8,749 nt of DNA. It comes from an uncultured Porphyromonas sp. GTDB taxonomy: Bacteria; Bacteroidota; Bacteroidia; Bacteroidales; Porphyromonadaceae. Shown one piece after another: positions 1 to 6,581 of this stretch. Below the pieces are notes generated by a model. That model saw only the letters and a program-made list of their open reading frames with translations. It made no database searches and was not told the origin of the DNA. A program made the position numbers and the translations under genes. Every line of letters starts with the position of its first letter. Position 1 is the stretch's first letter. Where the stretch lies: NCBI GenBank assembly GCA_902465775.1, contig CABQOJ010000043.1, forward strand, positions 1-8,749, given 5' to 3'.

Positions 1-61
1 GAGTACCATCTCAGTAACACCTCCCCAACTGTGTACTTTTTTCAGGAAGAGGACAGCCCCT

Positions 62-237
62 CGAGGAAATCGAAAAAGCCTCGCTAGAAAACGAAAATCC
101 TCTACCGAGGAGCGAAAAAATTCTTCGGAACTTTGATTTGCTTCTTCCAAAGTTTCAGTTCATTCTTCCGAACTTTTATATCGGCCTTCCGTGGGGAATT
201 TTCGTTTCCTCGCTGGAGATTCCAGATTTCCTCGGTG
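62..237. repeat. 176-bp MITE-like palindromic repeat, copy A
   Basis: This block aligns with 4406-4581 with no net insertion or deletion and about 23 mismatches by hand count (about 87% identity); most differences lie in the right third. Its ends are inverted: CGAGGAAATC at 62-71 and GATTTCCTCG at 225-234 match exactly as reverse complements. A second inverted pair lies inside: AAACGAAAAT at 89-98 and ATTTTCGTTT at 198-207. The centre (121-183) is a 3 x 21-bp tandem array. The element has no transposase. Size, inverted ends and lack of coding capacity suggest a miniature inverted-repeat element or a large REP-type element. No clear target-site duplication is visible. Confidence 0.85.
121..183. 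repeat. Three 21-bp tandem units in the core of repeat copy A
   Basis: Units begin at 121, 142 and 163, each with TTCTTC followed by a GGAAC or CGAAC/CAAAG variant and TTT. Two of the units carry short dyads around CTTCCGAAG-like sequence. The unit length is a multiple of three, which keeps a minus-strand frame open through the array and explains the apparent small ORF there. Confidence 0.8.
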
Positions 238-322
238 TCGGTGTCGGGGTTGGTGCCGTTCTCTGAAATTAGTTGACCTATTGTTTGGGGCGAAGAGACG
301 AGCAAAATAGCTCTTTGTAGGT

Positions 323-354
323 ATTGCGAGTTGGGGGGTATAGGAGTAGCTTTG
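323..354 (+). promoter_or_regulatory. Putative Bacteroidota-type promoter for the TonB receptor
   Basis: TAGCTTTG at 347-354 matches the TAnnTTTG -7 element known from Bacteroides promoters. ATTG at 323-326 lies 20 bp upstream as a partial -33 TTTG element. This would place the transcription start near 360 and give a short leader of about 25 nt before the ATG at 386. The assignment rests on pattern match and position only. Confidence 0.5.
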
Positions 355-386
355 TGAAGCACACTAAAGTTGAAAACCCTTCACAA
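352..386. promoter_or_regulatory. 8-bp inverted repeat overlapping promoter and receptor start codon
   Basis: TTGTGAAG at 352-359 and CTTCACAA at 379-386 are exact reverse complements separated by 19 bp. The left arm overlaps the putative -7 box and the right arm ends on the A of the ATG. If transcription starts near 360, the left arm is not in the mRNA, so a DNA operator would fit better than an RNA hairpin. No known regulator consensus, including the Fur box, is recognised. Confidence 0.35.
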
Positions 387-2839
387 TGAATCTATCTATA
401 AAGTCCCTGATATACAACCTCATACAGCGAGGCGCCTATTGCAAGTTTATTAGTTTGCTCCTCCTTATTGGTGGGATATTGAGCTTTACGGCAGAAGCTC
501 AATCCCACAAAGTAGGTACCATTCGTGGAAGATTGGAGGGAAAAGGAGGTGAGCACCTCGCCGACATTAACATTTCGCTCGATGGGACAAATTATCACAC
601 CCTCACCGATGCGCAAGGTGACTTTGAGCTAGTCAACGTACCCTTCGGCAAATACAAACTCAACATCACCTCTATCTTTATAGAGTCCGAGCAGCACAAG
701 ATCGTATTGGATAAGGCACTTCTTGAGCTCCACTATCAGGTGAAGTCTAGCCAAACTGAGCTGGAGACGGTAGTGGTGATAGGTACATCGGCGAAGCGAC
801 GTACCGAGTTGAGTGGTTTCTCCGTGAATGTACTGGAGCTAGATGCCACTAGTAAGTTTAGCCTTTCGACCTCCGAGGTGCTTGATCGGCTTCCCGGCAC
901 CCGCATACGCAGTAGTGGCGGCCTGGGGGCTCGCACGAATGTCAATATCAACGGGATGTCTGGTGAGTCGATCCGCACGTTCATCAATGGCGTCCCGCAA
1001 AGTAGCTATGGAGGTAGCTTCTCACTCCGTAGTATCCCCTCCTCGATGATTGAGCGAGTAGAGGTCTACAAGGGTGTGGTGCCTGCTTATCTCTCCGACG
1101 ATGCCCTCGGCGGTGCCATCAATATCATTCTTAAGAATCGCAAGAGCAATCAGCTTGTCGTCTCCTACTCCGGTGGCTCGTTCAATACCCACCAGGCCAA
1201 CCTCTACGGTAGCTATTACCTAGGGAATGGGTTTATGCTCTCCGCTTCGCTTTACTACAATTATAGCAAGAATAACTACTGGGTGTGGGGCGATGACATC
1301 GTCTATGAGCATGGCAATGGACAGGTGACCAAGGTAGATAAGGCACGCCGCTTTCACGATGCTTATCGCGACTACGGTACCCGCTTGGCCTTAAGTCTGA
1401 ACGATCGCAGCTGGGTCGATCAGCTCTCCCTTAACGTGATTGCCTCGGGCGGATACAAAGAGATCCAGCACGGTGCTCGTATGAACAGAGTCTATGGTAA
1501 TCGCCATAGGAATAGCCGCATGCTGGCCGTGGAGACCAGTTACCGTAAGGATGATATCCTGACCGATGGCCTCTCTCTCGACCTCCAGCTAGGCTATACC
1601 AATAACAAAAGAGTGGTGGTGGATACCGTCCCCTATCGTTACGATTGGAGTGGTCATCCCATTGTTGACAATAACAATCAGCCTATTAAGACCGACTTTG
1701 GAGCAGAGGTGCGCAACCCCATCACAGGTGGTCCCTCACTGCAGACTGATATTAGCAATACCTTTACCACTCGCACGAGCTTGGGCTATACTTTCTTAGA
1801 TCACCACACCCTCACGGCTAGGTGGCAAGGCACCTACTTCCTACGTGATAGCCACGACCCGCTAGTGCCTAAGTACATTACTCCACCCGACCAGAATAAG
1901 AAGTCCTTGAAGTCCATCGCCTCCCTCTCCCTGGAGGATAGCTGGCTAGAAGGACGTCTGAAAAACTCTCTCTTCTACAAGCAGTATTACCAGCAGGTAC
2001 ACGCTATCATGGAGCTGATTAACCCCAAGACTGGTAAGCTGGAGAATACTCCCGTGGAGAGTGTCACCTCCTTCCACGGAGTGGGCGGTACTCTCTCCTA
2101 TAAGGTGCTAGAGGGTCTGTATCTACACGCTTCTGCCGAGCGGGCTATACGCCTTCCCAGCGAGCTAGAGCTGTTTGGTAATGCCGCCTCCAACGTCTCT
2201 CAGATGCCTAACCTGAAGCCAGAGAAGAGCAATAACTTCAACCTTGGCACGAACTTTGGGACTTACCACTTAGGACCTCTTGGGATCAGCGGATCGGGCA
2301 CGCTATTCCTGCGTGATACACGCGATATGATTCGAGAGAAGGTGATGATCGGGCCTATGGCCGACTATTCGCAATTCGAGAATGTGGACAACATCCTGAG
2401 CCGTGGCGTTGATACCGAGTGTTCGCTCTCACTATGGGACAAGCTCTTCCTCACTGGGAGCTACTCCTATACGAAGGCGACCTACAACAATCGCAACGAG
2501 TCGATCTACGGGCTGCCTCTACGGCACGAGCCTCCACACAAGGCGAATCTCAACCTCCGCTACCTGATACCCAATCTCGGAGCCGAAGGTAATACCCTCA
2601 CCCTCGGGGCCAATCTATTCTACGTAAGCAAGTTCCCCGTGGATCTTGTGATCTACAGCACCCCTTACGTACCCCATCAGTCACCCGTGAGTCTCTCCGT
2701 CAGCTATACACTACTCAAGGGGGCACTCACCGTCAGTTTTGACGCGAAGAACATCTTCAATCAGCAGATATTCGACAACTATGCACTGCAAAAGCCAGGT
2801 CGTGCCTTCTTCGGCAAGCTGGTCTATACACTGCAATAA
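386..2839 (+). CDS. TonB-dependent outer-membrane receptor (XusA-like)
   Basis: This 817-residue protein should form a gated outer-membrane barrel that imports a ligand using TonB-ExbBD energy. A basic N-terminus and a hydrophobic stretch (about residues 20-36) form a signal peptide, with likely cleavage after AEA at 38. Residues about 44-120 form a carboxypeptidase-regulatory-like beta-sandwich, a Bacteroidota hallmark. A TonB-box-like segment (LETVVVIG, about 126-133) precedes the plug (about 135-250), which contains INGVPQ, IERVEVYKG and the DDALGGAINI motif. The rest is a barrel rich in alternating aromatic strands. Unlike many barrels it ends in Gln rather than Phe. It is followed after 37 nt by a DUF4374 lipoprotein, and this pairing matches XusA-XusB, which take up iron-loaded siderophores in Bacteroides. 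The metal or siderophore role is inference; the ligand cannot be read from sequence. The ATG at 386 gives a complete signal peptide. Confidence 0.92.
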   Translation: MNLSIKSLIYNLIQRGAYCKFISLLLLIGGILSFTAEAQSHKVGTIRGRLEGKGGEHLADINISLDGTNYHTLTDAQGDFELVNVPFGKYKLNITSIFIESEQHKIVLDKALLELHYQVKSSQTELETVVVIGTSAKRRTELSGFSVNVLELDATSKFSLSTSEVLDRLPGTRIRSSGGLGARTNVNINGMSGESIRTFINGVPQSSYGGSFSLRSIPSSMIERVEVYKGVVPAYLSDDALGGAINIILKNRKSNQLVVSYSGGSFNTHQANLYGSYYLGNGFMLSASLYYNYSKNNYWVWGDDIVYEHGNGQVTKVDKARRFHDAYRDYGTRLALSLNDRSWVDQLSLNVIASGGYKEIQHGARMNRVYGNRHRNSRMLAVETSYRKDDILTDGLSLDLQLGYTNNKRVVVDTVPYRYDWSGHPIVDNNNQPIKTDFGAEVRNPITGGPSLQTDISNTFTTRTSLGYTFLDHHTLTARWQGTYFLRDSHDPLVPKYITPPDQNKKSLKSIASLSLEDSWLEGRLKNSLFYKQYYQQVHAIMELINPKTGKLENTPVESVTSFHGVGGTLSYKVLEGLYLHASAERAIRLPSELELFGNAASNVSQMPNLKPEKSNNFNLGTNFGTYHLGPLGISGSGTLFLRDTRDMIREKVMIGPMADYSQFENVDNILSRGVDTECSLSLWDKLFLTGSYSYTKATYNNRNESIYGLPLRHEPPHKANLNLRYLIPNLGAEGNTLTLGANLFYVSKFPVDLVIYSTPYVPHQSPVSLSVSYTLLKGALTVSFDAKNIFNQQIFDNYALQKPGRAFFGKLVYTLQ

Positions 2840-2876
2840 CCGATAGCACTTTATTCACTTTATAGAAAACAATAGC

Positions 2877-4307
2877 ATGAGACAAACAATCAAAAATCTC
2901 TTTACCGTAGGGGCCATCGCGCTCCTCGCCACGCTCTTCTCCAGTTGCGATGATGAGCAACAGCAGCGTATCGACCCCAAAAATCCAGGGAATGGTACAA
3001 ACATCATCGGAGCCGACATCACCACGGCAGGCTCGTACGAGAGCAAAGATGGCCTTGACTTCTACATCGGATACACCGTAGGCTACAACGCTCGTACGAA
3101 CAACTTCTACCTCCATCAGGTTGACAAGCTCGATGATCCCAACCTAACCATCGTAGGTGGTAAGGATGCCTTCCCATTGGTCTCCGATGCGAGAGCGCCA
3201 CACGCTTACAGAAGTAGCGATGGCTTCCTCTATAGCCTCACCTATCGTGTGGGCGATATCACCAATGTGATCTACAATAAGCAGACCAAGAAGTTTGAGC
3301 TGCGCACCACTGTACGCTCACAGAATGTGATCGGTAATAGCAATATGCGCTTTGCCCTGCTACCAGGCACCCATTACTCTTCCGTTCACGAGATCAGCCC
3401 CGTTCGCTTCGATGCTTCTGGCAAGGTACTCGATCAGGACGCTACTGGCACTGCTGCATCTATTGGTGGCGCCTACAACATCGTGATCCTAGACAATACC
3501 GCGATGAAGCTAGGCAACAACAATAAGGGTACCGTCAGCCTACCCGAGTTGGATAAGCAAGGCTACTTCATCTCTCGCATCCACACCCCTGTAATTACCG
3601 GTGGTAAGATCTACTACGGTGCACAGATCAGTAAGATTGAGTCGCTCGACAAGGTGCCAGGAAAGAAAACTGTTAAGTCGACCGGCAAGACCGCAACCTT
3701 GATATTTGACTACCCAAGCTTTACGAATCCCAAGACCATATTCTATAAAGAGGAGGTAGGCTCCACCACTGGCTATCGCTCTCGCAATATGTTCCTCGCT
3801 GAGGATGGCAAGACTATCTACCAGTTGACAGGTTTCGAAGGCGGTAAGGTCTATATGCTCAAGATCAAGGATGGTCAGTACCAAGACTGGGCCATCGATA
3901 TCGCAGGCAAGTGCGGACACGGTAAGGGCAGAAGCATCGGTTGGTTCTACGCTGGCGATGGGATCGCCTTTGTACCCTACGAAAAGGGAGATGCAGCGCC
4001 TATTACCACCTACACCGACCCACACGGTAATGAGATACCTCAGTACCCATGGGGCATTGCTCGAGTAGATCTCAATACTGGAGCGGTGATGGACCTAGAG
4101 GTGCCAAGCCATACCTACTTCTTCCAATACCAAGAGGCAGCTATTCGCAATGGTAAGATCTACTTCGCTATCACACCAGTAGGTCCTAACTTTAGCAGCT
4201 ACGATGGCAACGTCTACATTTGGGACGTGAAGAATACCCAGGCTAAGCCACAGCTTGGCGCTAAGCTAGTCAGTGGATCCGAAAACGTATTCACGGCTAT
4301 CTTCTAA
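2877..4307 (+). CDS. DUF4374 surface lipoprotein (XusB-like)
   Basis: This 476-residue protein begins with a short basic segment, a hydrophobic core (residues about 8-20) and a lipobox-like FSSC with Cys24 as the lipidated residue; Phe at -3 is a mild deviation. Acidic residues directly after the Cys (CDDE) resemble the lipoprotein export signal that sends Bacteroidota lipoproteins to the cell surface. The mature part has repeated segments such as GGKIYYGAQ, DGKTIYQLTGFEGGKVYML, GIARVDLNTG and NGKIYFAITP, each pairing a short hydrophobic strand with Gly/Asn turns, as expected of a beta-propeller. Overall it looks like DUF4374, the family of XusB, a siderophore-binding lipoprotein partner of XusA. 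The 37-nt gap without a promoter-like box suggests co-transcription with the receptor. Function as ligand capture for that receptor is inferred from family and position. Confidence 0.82.
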   Translation: MRQTIKNLFTVGAIALLATLFSSCDDEQQQRIDPKNPGNGTNIIGADITTAGSYESKDGLDFYIGYTVGYNARTNNFYLHQVDKLDDPNLTIVGGKDAFPLVSDARAPHAYRSSDGFLYSLTYRVGDITNVIYNKQTKKFELRTTVRSQNVIGNSNMRFALLPGTHYSSVHEISPVRFDASGKVLDQDATGTAASIGGAYNIVILDNTAMKLGNNNKGTVSLPELDKQGYFISRIHTPVITGGKIYYGAQISKIESLDKVPGKKTVKSTGKTATLIFDYPSFTNPKTIFYKEEVGSTTGYRSRNMFLAEDGKTIYQLTGFEGGKVYMLKIKDGQYQDWAIDIAGKCGHGKGRSIGWFYAGDGIAFVPYEKGDAAPITTYTDPHGNEIPQYPWGIARVDLNTGAVMDLEVPSHTYFFQYQEAAIRNGKIYFAITPVGPNFSSYDGNVYIWDVKNTQAKPQLGAKLVSGSENVFTAIF

Positions 4308-4330
4308 TTTCCTTAACTAGGTTTTAGTTC

Positions 4331-4365
4331 GAAAGGGGATCTCTCGAGAGGTCCCCTTTCTTTGT
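4331..4365 (+). terminator. Intrinsic terminator after the DUF4374 gene
   Basis: A 13-bp stem pairs 4331-4343 with 4348-4360 around a TCGA loop, with one G-U wobble in RNA (T4340 with G4351). It begins 24 nt after the stop codon and runs into TTTGT. The long GC-rich stem should end the two-gene transcript, which means no third gene belongs to this operon. As the stem is nearly symmetrical it may also stop transcription from the other side. Confidence 0.88.
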
Positions 4366-4405
4366 CTAAGAGTTTTTAAAACAAGGGGCTACCTTACCAT
4401 ACCCC

Positions 4406-4581
4406 CGAGGAAATCGGAAATGCCTCGCTAGAAAACGAAAAACCTCTACCGAGGAACGAAAAAATTCTTCGGAACTTTGATTTGCTTCTTCCGAAGTTTC
4501 ATTTCATTCTTCCGAAGTTTTATTCAGGGTCTCCGTGAGGAATTTTCGTTTTCTCGTGAGCTATCGCAGATTTCCTCCGTG
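4406..4581. repeat. 176-bp MITE-like palindromic repeat, copy B
   Basis: Second copy of the element at 62-237, in the same orientation and with no net length change. The left end CGAGGAAATC is at 4406-4415; the right end GATTTCCTCC at 4569-4578 has one mismatch to a perfect inverted end. The inner AAACGAAAA / TTTTCGTTT pair is also kept. The two copies share their left and central parts most closely. Copy B lies about 40 bp beyond the terminator of the uptake module, so the two copies bracket that module. No open reading frame or target-site duplication is evident. Confidence 0.85.
4465..4527. repeat. Three 21-bp tandem units in the core of repeat copy B
   Basis: Units start at 4465, 4486 and 4507 and follow the pattern TTCTTC-(C/G)-GAA-(G/C)-TTT-n-ATT. 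The second and third are nearly identical for their first 14 bases. The first unit reads CTTCGGAA and the second TTCCGAAG, so neighbouring units can also pair as an inverted repeat. The array matches the core of copy A unit for unit, so it is part of the element and not a local expansion. Confidence 0.8.
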
Positions 4582-4682
4582 GATGTCGGATTTGGGCGAG
4601 GAGGGAAGAGTTGTTGAGACCGTGTAGCTCGCTGGAGATGTGACGATTAGAGAGTGGTGAGTGACATTCACTGGAAAAGTTG

Positions 4683-4690
4683 TACCTTTG
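4683..4690 (+). promoter_or_regulatory. Putative -7 element of the L25 gene promoter
   Basis: TACCTTTG matches the Bacteroidota TAnnTTTG element and is followed by C, as is common in strong promoters of this phylum. No convincing -33 TTTG is seen at the usual distance. A start near 4697 would give a leader of about 180 nt. A second TAnnTTTG match, TAATTTTG at 4847-4854, lies close to the gene and could be an alternative, but also lacks a -33 element. Confidence 0.45.
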
Positions 4691-4721
4691 CCGACGGTTT
4701 TCCTATGAATCCAATTGTACA

Positions 4722-4850
4722 CCCCGCTCTTGTGTGAGGGGGGGCTTTGGTCTCTAGCGGAGCTGGTCGTGTCTGGCGTTGTCGTCTAGGTACGCTACGG
4801 ATGGGCTCTAGCAGAGTGCCACAGTGTAATGGGAGATTAGCAAGACTAAT
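4722..4850 (+). other. Structured 5' leader of the L25 gene
   Basis: Several hairpins can be drawn between the promoter and the ATG. CCCC-G-CTC at 4722-4729 pairs with GAGGGGG at 4736-4742 with one bulged G. CTCTAGCGGAG (4752-4762) and CTCTAGCAGAG (4806-4816) are near-identical, each can fold into a 4-bp stem with a 3-nt loop, and their arms could instead pair with each other. ATTAG (4836-4840) pairs with CTAAT (4846-4850) and is followed by TTT. A regulatory leader, for example for autogenous control of a ribosomal protein, is possible, but no known RNA family is recognised. Confidence 0.3.
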
Positions 4851-4877
4851 TTTGAGTAACACTAACTATTTGTACTA

Positions 4878-5519
4878 ATGAAGCATTTTAAGCTCAGCGC
4901 CACCGTGCGCAAGGCCGACCAGCTCGGCAAGAAAGCTACCAAGGCTCTCCGTCGTGAGGCCCTCGTACCTGTAGTCCTCTATGGGGGTAGCGAGACACAT
5001 CACCTCGTCGTCAAGGCTGACGACCTCAACAAGCTGATCTACACTCCTGAGATCTATCTCATTGAGCTAGACGTAGAGGGCAAGCAGTATAAGGCTATCC
5101 TGAAGGATGTACAGTTTCACCCAGTGAGTGACAAGACACTCCACGCAGACCTCTACGAGGTGAGCGAGGAGAAGCCTATCGTCATGAACGTACCTGTCAT
5201 ACTCGATGGTCACGCTGTCGGTGTGAGAGCTGGTGGTAAGCTGGTTCGTGAGAAGCGCACACTACGCGTACGCGCTGCCTACGACAAGATTCCTGAGAAT
5301 CTAGTGATCGACGTAAATGACCTCAAGCTGGGCAAGACGATCCAGGTGCACGAGCTCTCCTTCGAGGGGCTTGAGCTGGTCGACGCTCCACAGGCTGTCG
5401 TTTGCGGTGTCAAGCTGACACGTGCAGCTCGTGGTAAGGATGCTGCAACTGACTCCGAGGAGGCTGCAGGCGAGGAGCACGAGGAGCACAGCGACTCTGA
5501 GGAGCAGAGCCACGAGTAG
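4878..5519 (+). CDS. rplY: 50S ribosomal protein L25/general stress protein Ctc
   Basis: This 213-residue protein binds 5S rRNA in the large ribosomal subunit. Residues about 3-90 form the L25 domain, with the typical GKKATKALRREALVPVVLYGG segment and DVQFHPVSDKTLHADLYEV at its end. Residues about 95-185 form the TL5/Ctc C-terminal beta domain (VPVILDGHAVGVRAGGKL and a DAPQAVVCGVKL end). A tail from about 188 is strongly acidic and His-containing (EEAAGEEHEEHSDSEEQSHE), as in many long-form L25 proteins. The gene stands alone between two terminators and has its own promoter, so it is likely monocistronic. Upstream of the ATG the sequence is AT-rich with no Shine-Dalgarno motif, normal for this phylum. 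The paired name Ctc reflects the stress-protein homologue in Bacillus; a stress role here is not shown. Confidence 0.95.
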   Translation: MKHFKLSATVRKADQLGKKATKALRREALVPVVLYGGSETHHLVVKADDLNKLIYTPEIYLIELDVEGKQYKAILKDVQFHPVSDKTLHADLYEVSEEKPIVMNVPVILDGHAVGVRAGGKLVREKRTLRVRAAYDKIPENLVIDVNDLKLGKTIQVHELSFEGLELVDAPQAVVCGVKLTRAARGKDAATDSEEAAGEEHEEHSDSEEQSHE

Positions 5520-5532
5520 TCCTAATCTAGCG

Positions 5533-5550
5533 ATACGCGACTTGGCGTAT
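5533..5550. other. Small perfect hairpin after the L25 gene
   Basis: ATACGC at 5533-5538 and GCGTAT at 5545-5550 pair perfectly around a GACTTG loop, 13 nt after the stop codon. No U-run follows. It may protect the mRNA 3' end or be incidental to the main terminator downstream. Confidence 0.3.
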
Positions 5551-5569
5551 ATTGACTAGAGCCATACGA

Positions 5570-5615
5570 GGAGAGCCTACAGTCCCTCACACGGGGTGTA
5601 GGCTCTCCTTTCTCT
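5570..5615 (+). terminator. Intrinsic terminator after the L25 gene
   Basis: A perfect 12-bp stem pairs GGAGAGCCTACA (5570-5581) with TGTAGGCTCTCC (5597-5608); the 15-nt loop can pair further as CCC/GGG. A TTTCTCT tract follows. It separates the L25 gene from pyrF. Confidence 0.88.
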
Positions 5616-5678
5616 ATACTAGGGGTACTCGTGCGGTTTGTGGCACCGAGGCTTTTCGGGCAGATGGACCCTATATGA

Positions 5679-5712
5679 TACTTTTTCACTACCTTAGTAG
5701 ACCGTATACGGT
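5679..5712 (+). promoter_or_regulatory. Candidate promoter and operator palindrome ahead of pyrF
   Basis: TACTTTTT at 5679-5686 is a 7/8 match to TAnnTTTG, with TTTT at 5653-5656 about 22 bp upstream as a weak -33 box. The perfect 12-bp palindrome ACCGTATACGGT at 5701-5712 follows just after the expected start site and about 30 bp before the ATG. Its place would suit a repressor site. The promoter call is weak; the palindrome is directly visible. Confidence 0.3.
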
Positions 5713-5743
5713 TACTCACTTCAAATAAACAGTAGATTATCTC

Positions 5744-6577
5744 ATGAATCGCGAGCAAATCATAGAACAAATACGAGCCAAGCGGAGCTATCTCTGCGTA
5801 GGTCTCGATCCGGATATACAGAAGTTGCCTCCGCACCTGCTGAAGGGGGATAATCCTATCCTGGACTTTAACAAGGCGATCATTGATGCCACGGCACAAT
5901 ATGCGATAGCCTTCAAGCTCAACTTGGCTTTCTACGAGACGCTTGGGGCGTTTGGCATGCAGGTCTTCGGCGATACGGTGGACTACATACGCCAGCGCTA
6001 TCCCGAGCAGCTGATCATCGCCGATGCTAAGCGGGGGGACATAGGCAACACGAGCAAGATGTATGCACGGGCCTTCTACGAGAACTTTAAGGTGGATGCC
6101 CTCACCGTGGCACCCTACATGGGGAGCGACAGTGTGCTACCTTTCCTTGAGTATAGCGACAAGTGGGTGATCCTACTCGCCTTGACGAGCAATCAGGGTG
6201 CGCAGGACTTTCAGATGCTCCATACGGGCGAGGAGACTTGTCTCTTCGAGCAGGTACTCCGGACGGCGCTGAGCTGGGAGGGTGCTGACCATATCATGTT
6301 TGTCGTGGGCGCTACGCAGAGCAATCTGATGGAGCGTGTGCGTGCAGTGGCTCCCAATGCCTTCCTTCTCGTGCCAGGTGTAGGCGCTCAGGGTGGTAGT
6401 CTGGAGGCGGTCGCTGAGCATGCGATGACGAGCGACTGCGGTCTGATCGTCAATAGTTCGCGTGGTATCATCTATGCGGGCAATGACGAGCGCTTTGCCT
6501 CGGCTGCTGCGCAAGCCGCCTCTGATCTAGCACGTCAGATGGAGAAGACATTGATCGACAAGGGTATCATAGACTAA
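5744..6577 (+). CDS. pyrF: Orotidine 5'-phosphate decarboxylase, long (type 2) form
   Basis: Catalyses the last step of de novo UMP synthesis, removing CO2 from orotidine monophosphate in the cytoplasm. The 277-residue length fits the longer type 2 subfamily rather than the roughly 240-residue enterobacterial form. The substrate motif CVGLDPD is at residues 18-24, FKLNLAFYE at about 57-65, and the catalytic signature ADAKRGDIGNT at 93-103 with Asp94, Lys96 and Asp99. The phosphate-binding end of the barrel shows PGVGAQGG (211-218) and NSSRGIIYA (237-245). All key residues are present, so the enzyme should be active. It starts a probable operon: its stop codon lies only 4 nt before the lpxD start. 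The ATG at 5744 places the barrel motifs at the usual distance from the N-terminus. Confidence 0.96.
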   Translation: MNREQIIEQIRAKRSYLCVGLDPDIQKLPPHLLKGDNPILDFNKAIIDATAQYAIAFKLNLAFYETLGAFGMQVFGDTVDYIRQRYPEQLIIADAKRGDIGNTSKMYARAFYENFKVDALTVAPYMGSDSVLPFLEYSDKWVILLALTSNQGAQDFQMLHTGEETCLFEQVLRTALSWEGADHIMFVVGATQSNLMERVRAVAPNAFLLVPGVGAQGGSLEAVAEHAMTSDCGLIVNSSRGIIYAGNDERFASAAAQAASDLARQMEKTLIDKGIID

Positions 6578-6581
6578 TAAG

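Larger units (their letters stand above)
1..385. other. Non-coding region upstream of the TonB receptor
   Basis: No convincing gene lies here. Bases 1-61 are unassigned; one + frame is open from the edge to a stop at 85-87, so the tail of an upstream gene cannot be excluded. Bases 62-237 are the first copy of the palindromic repeat. Bases 238-346 show no gene or clear structure. Bases 323-354 hold the promoter candidate for the receptor, and 352-386 an inverted repeat. A minus-strand reading frame at 102-362 runs into the repeat but has no recognisable domain and is treated as chance. Confidence 0.7.
4308..4877. other. Intergenic region between the uptake module and the L25 gene
   Basis: This 570-bp gap contains, in order, a small hairpin (AACTA 4315-4319 with TAGTT 4325-4329), the intrinsic terminator at 4331-4365, repeat copy B (4406-4581), about 100 bp with no evident feature, a promoter candidate around 4683, and a roughly 180-nt leader with hairpins. 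A minus-strand frame at 4668-4862 covers the promoter and leader, has no domain, and is not called as a gene. Confidence 0.75.

Noticed and set aside
62..237. CRISPR array
   Set aside because: The 21-bp units are directly adjacent with no spacers between them, and no cas genes are present.
102..362. 86-residue minus-strand reading frame upstream of the receptor
   Set aside because: Its C-terminal third is the 21-bp repeat array read backwards, giving Lys-rich 7-residue units. Copy B has the same frame and stop but is closed by a TGA just upstream, leaving about 25 codons. Open frame is explained by the repeat length being a multiple of three.
3540..4025. 161-residue minus-strand frame inside the DUF4374 gene
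   Set aside because: It is antisense to a clear coding gene, with no recognisable domain; a codon-bias shadow.
4722..4850. Possible tRNA or known riboswitch in the L25 leader
   Set aside because: No cloverleaf with a T-loop GTTCGA-type motif can be drawn, and no known riboswitch core is recognised; kept only as a structured leader.
4668..4862. 64-residue minus-strand reading frame before the L25 gene
   Set aside because: It covers the likely promoter and leader, has no domain or sensible start context, and is low-complexity in Pro and Arg.
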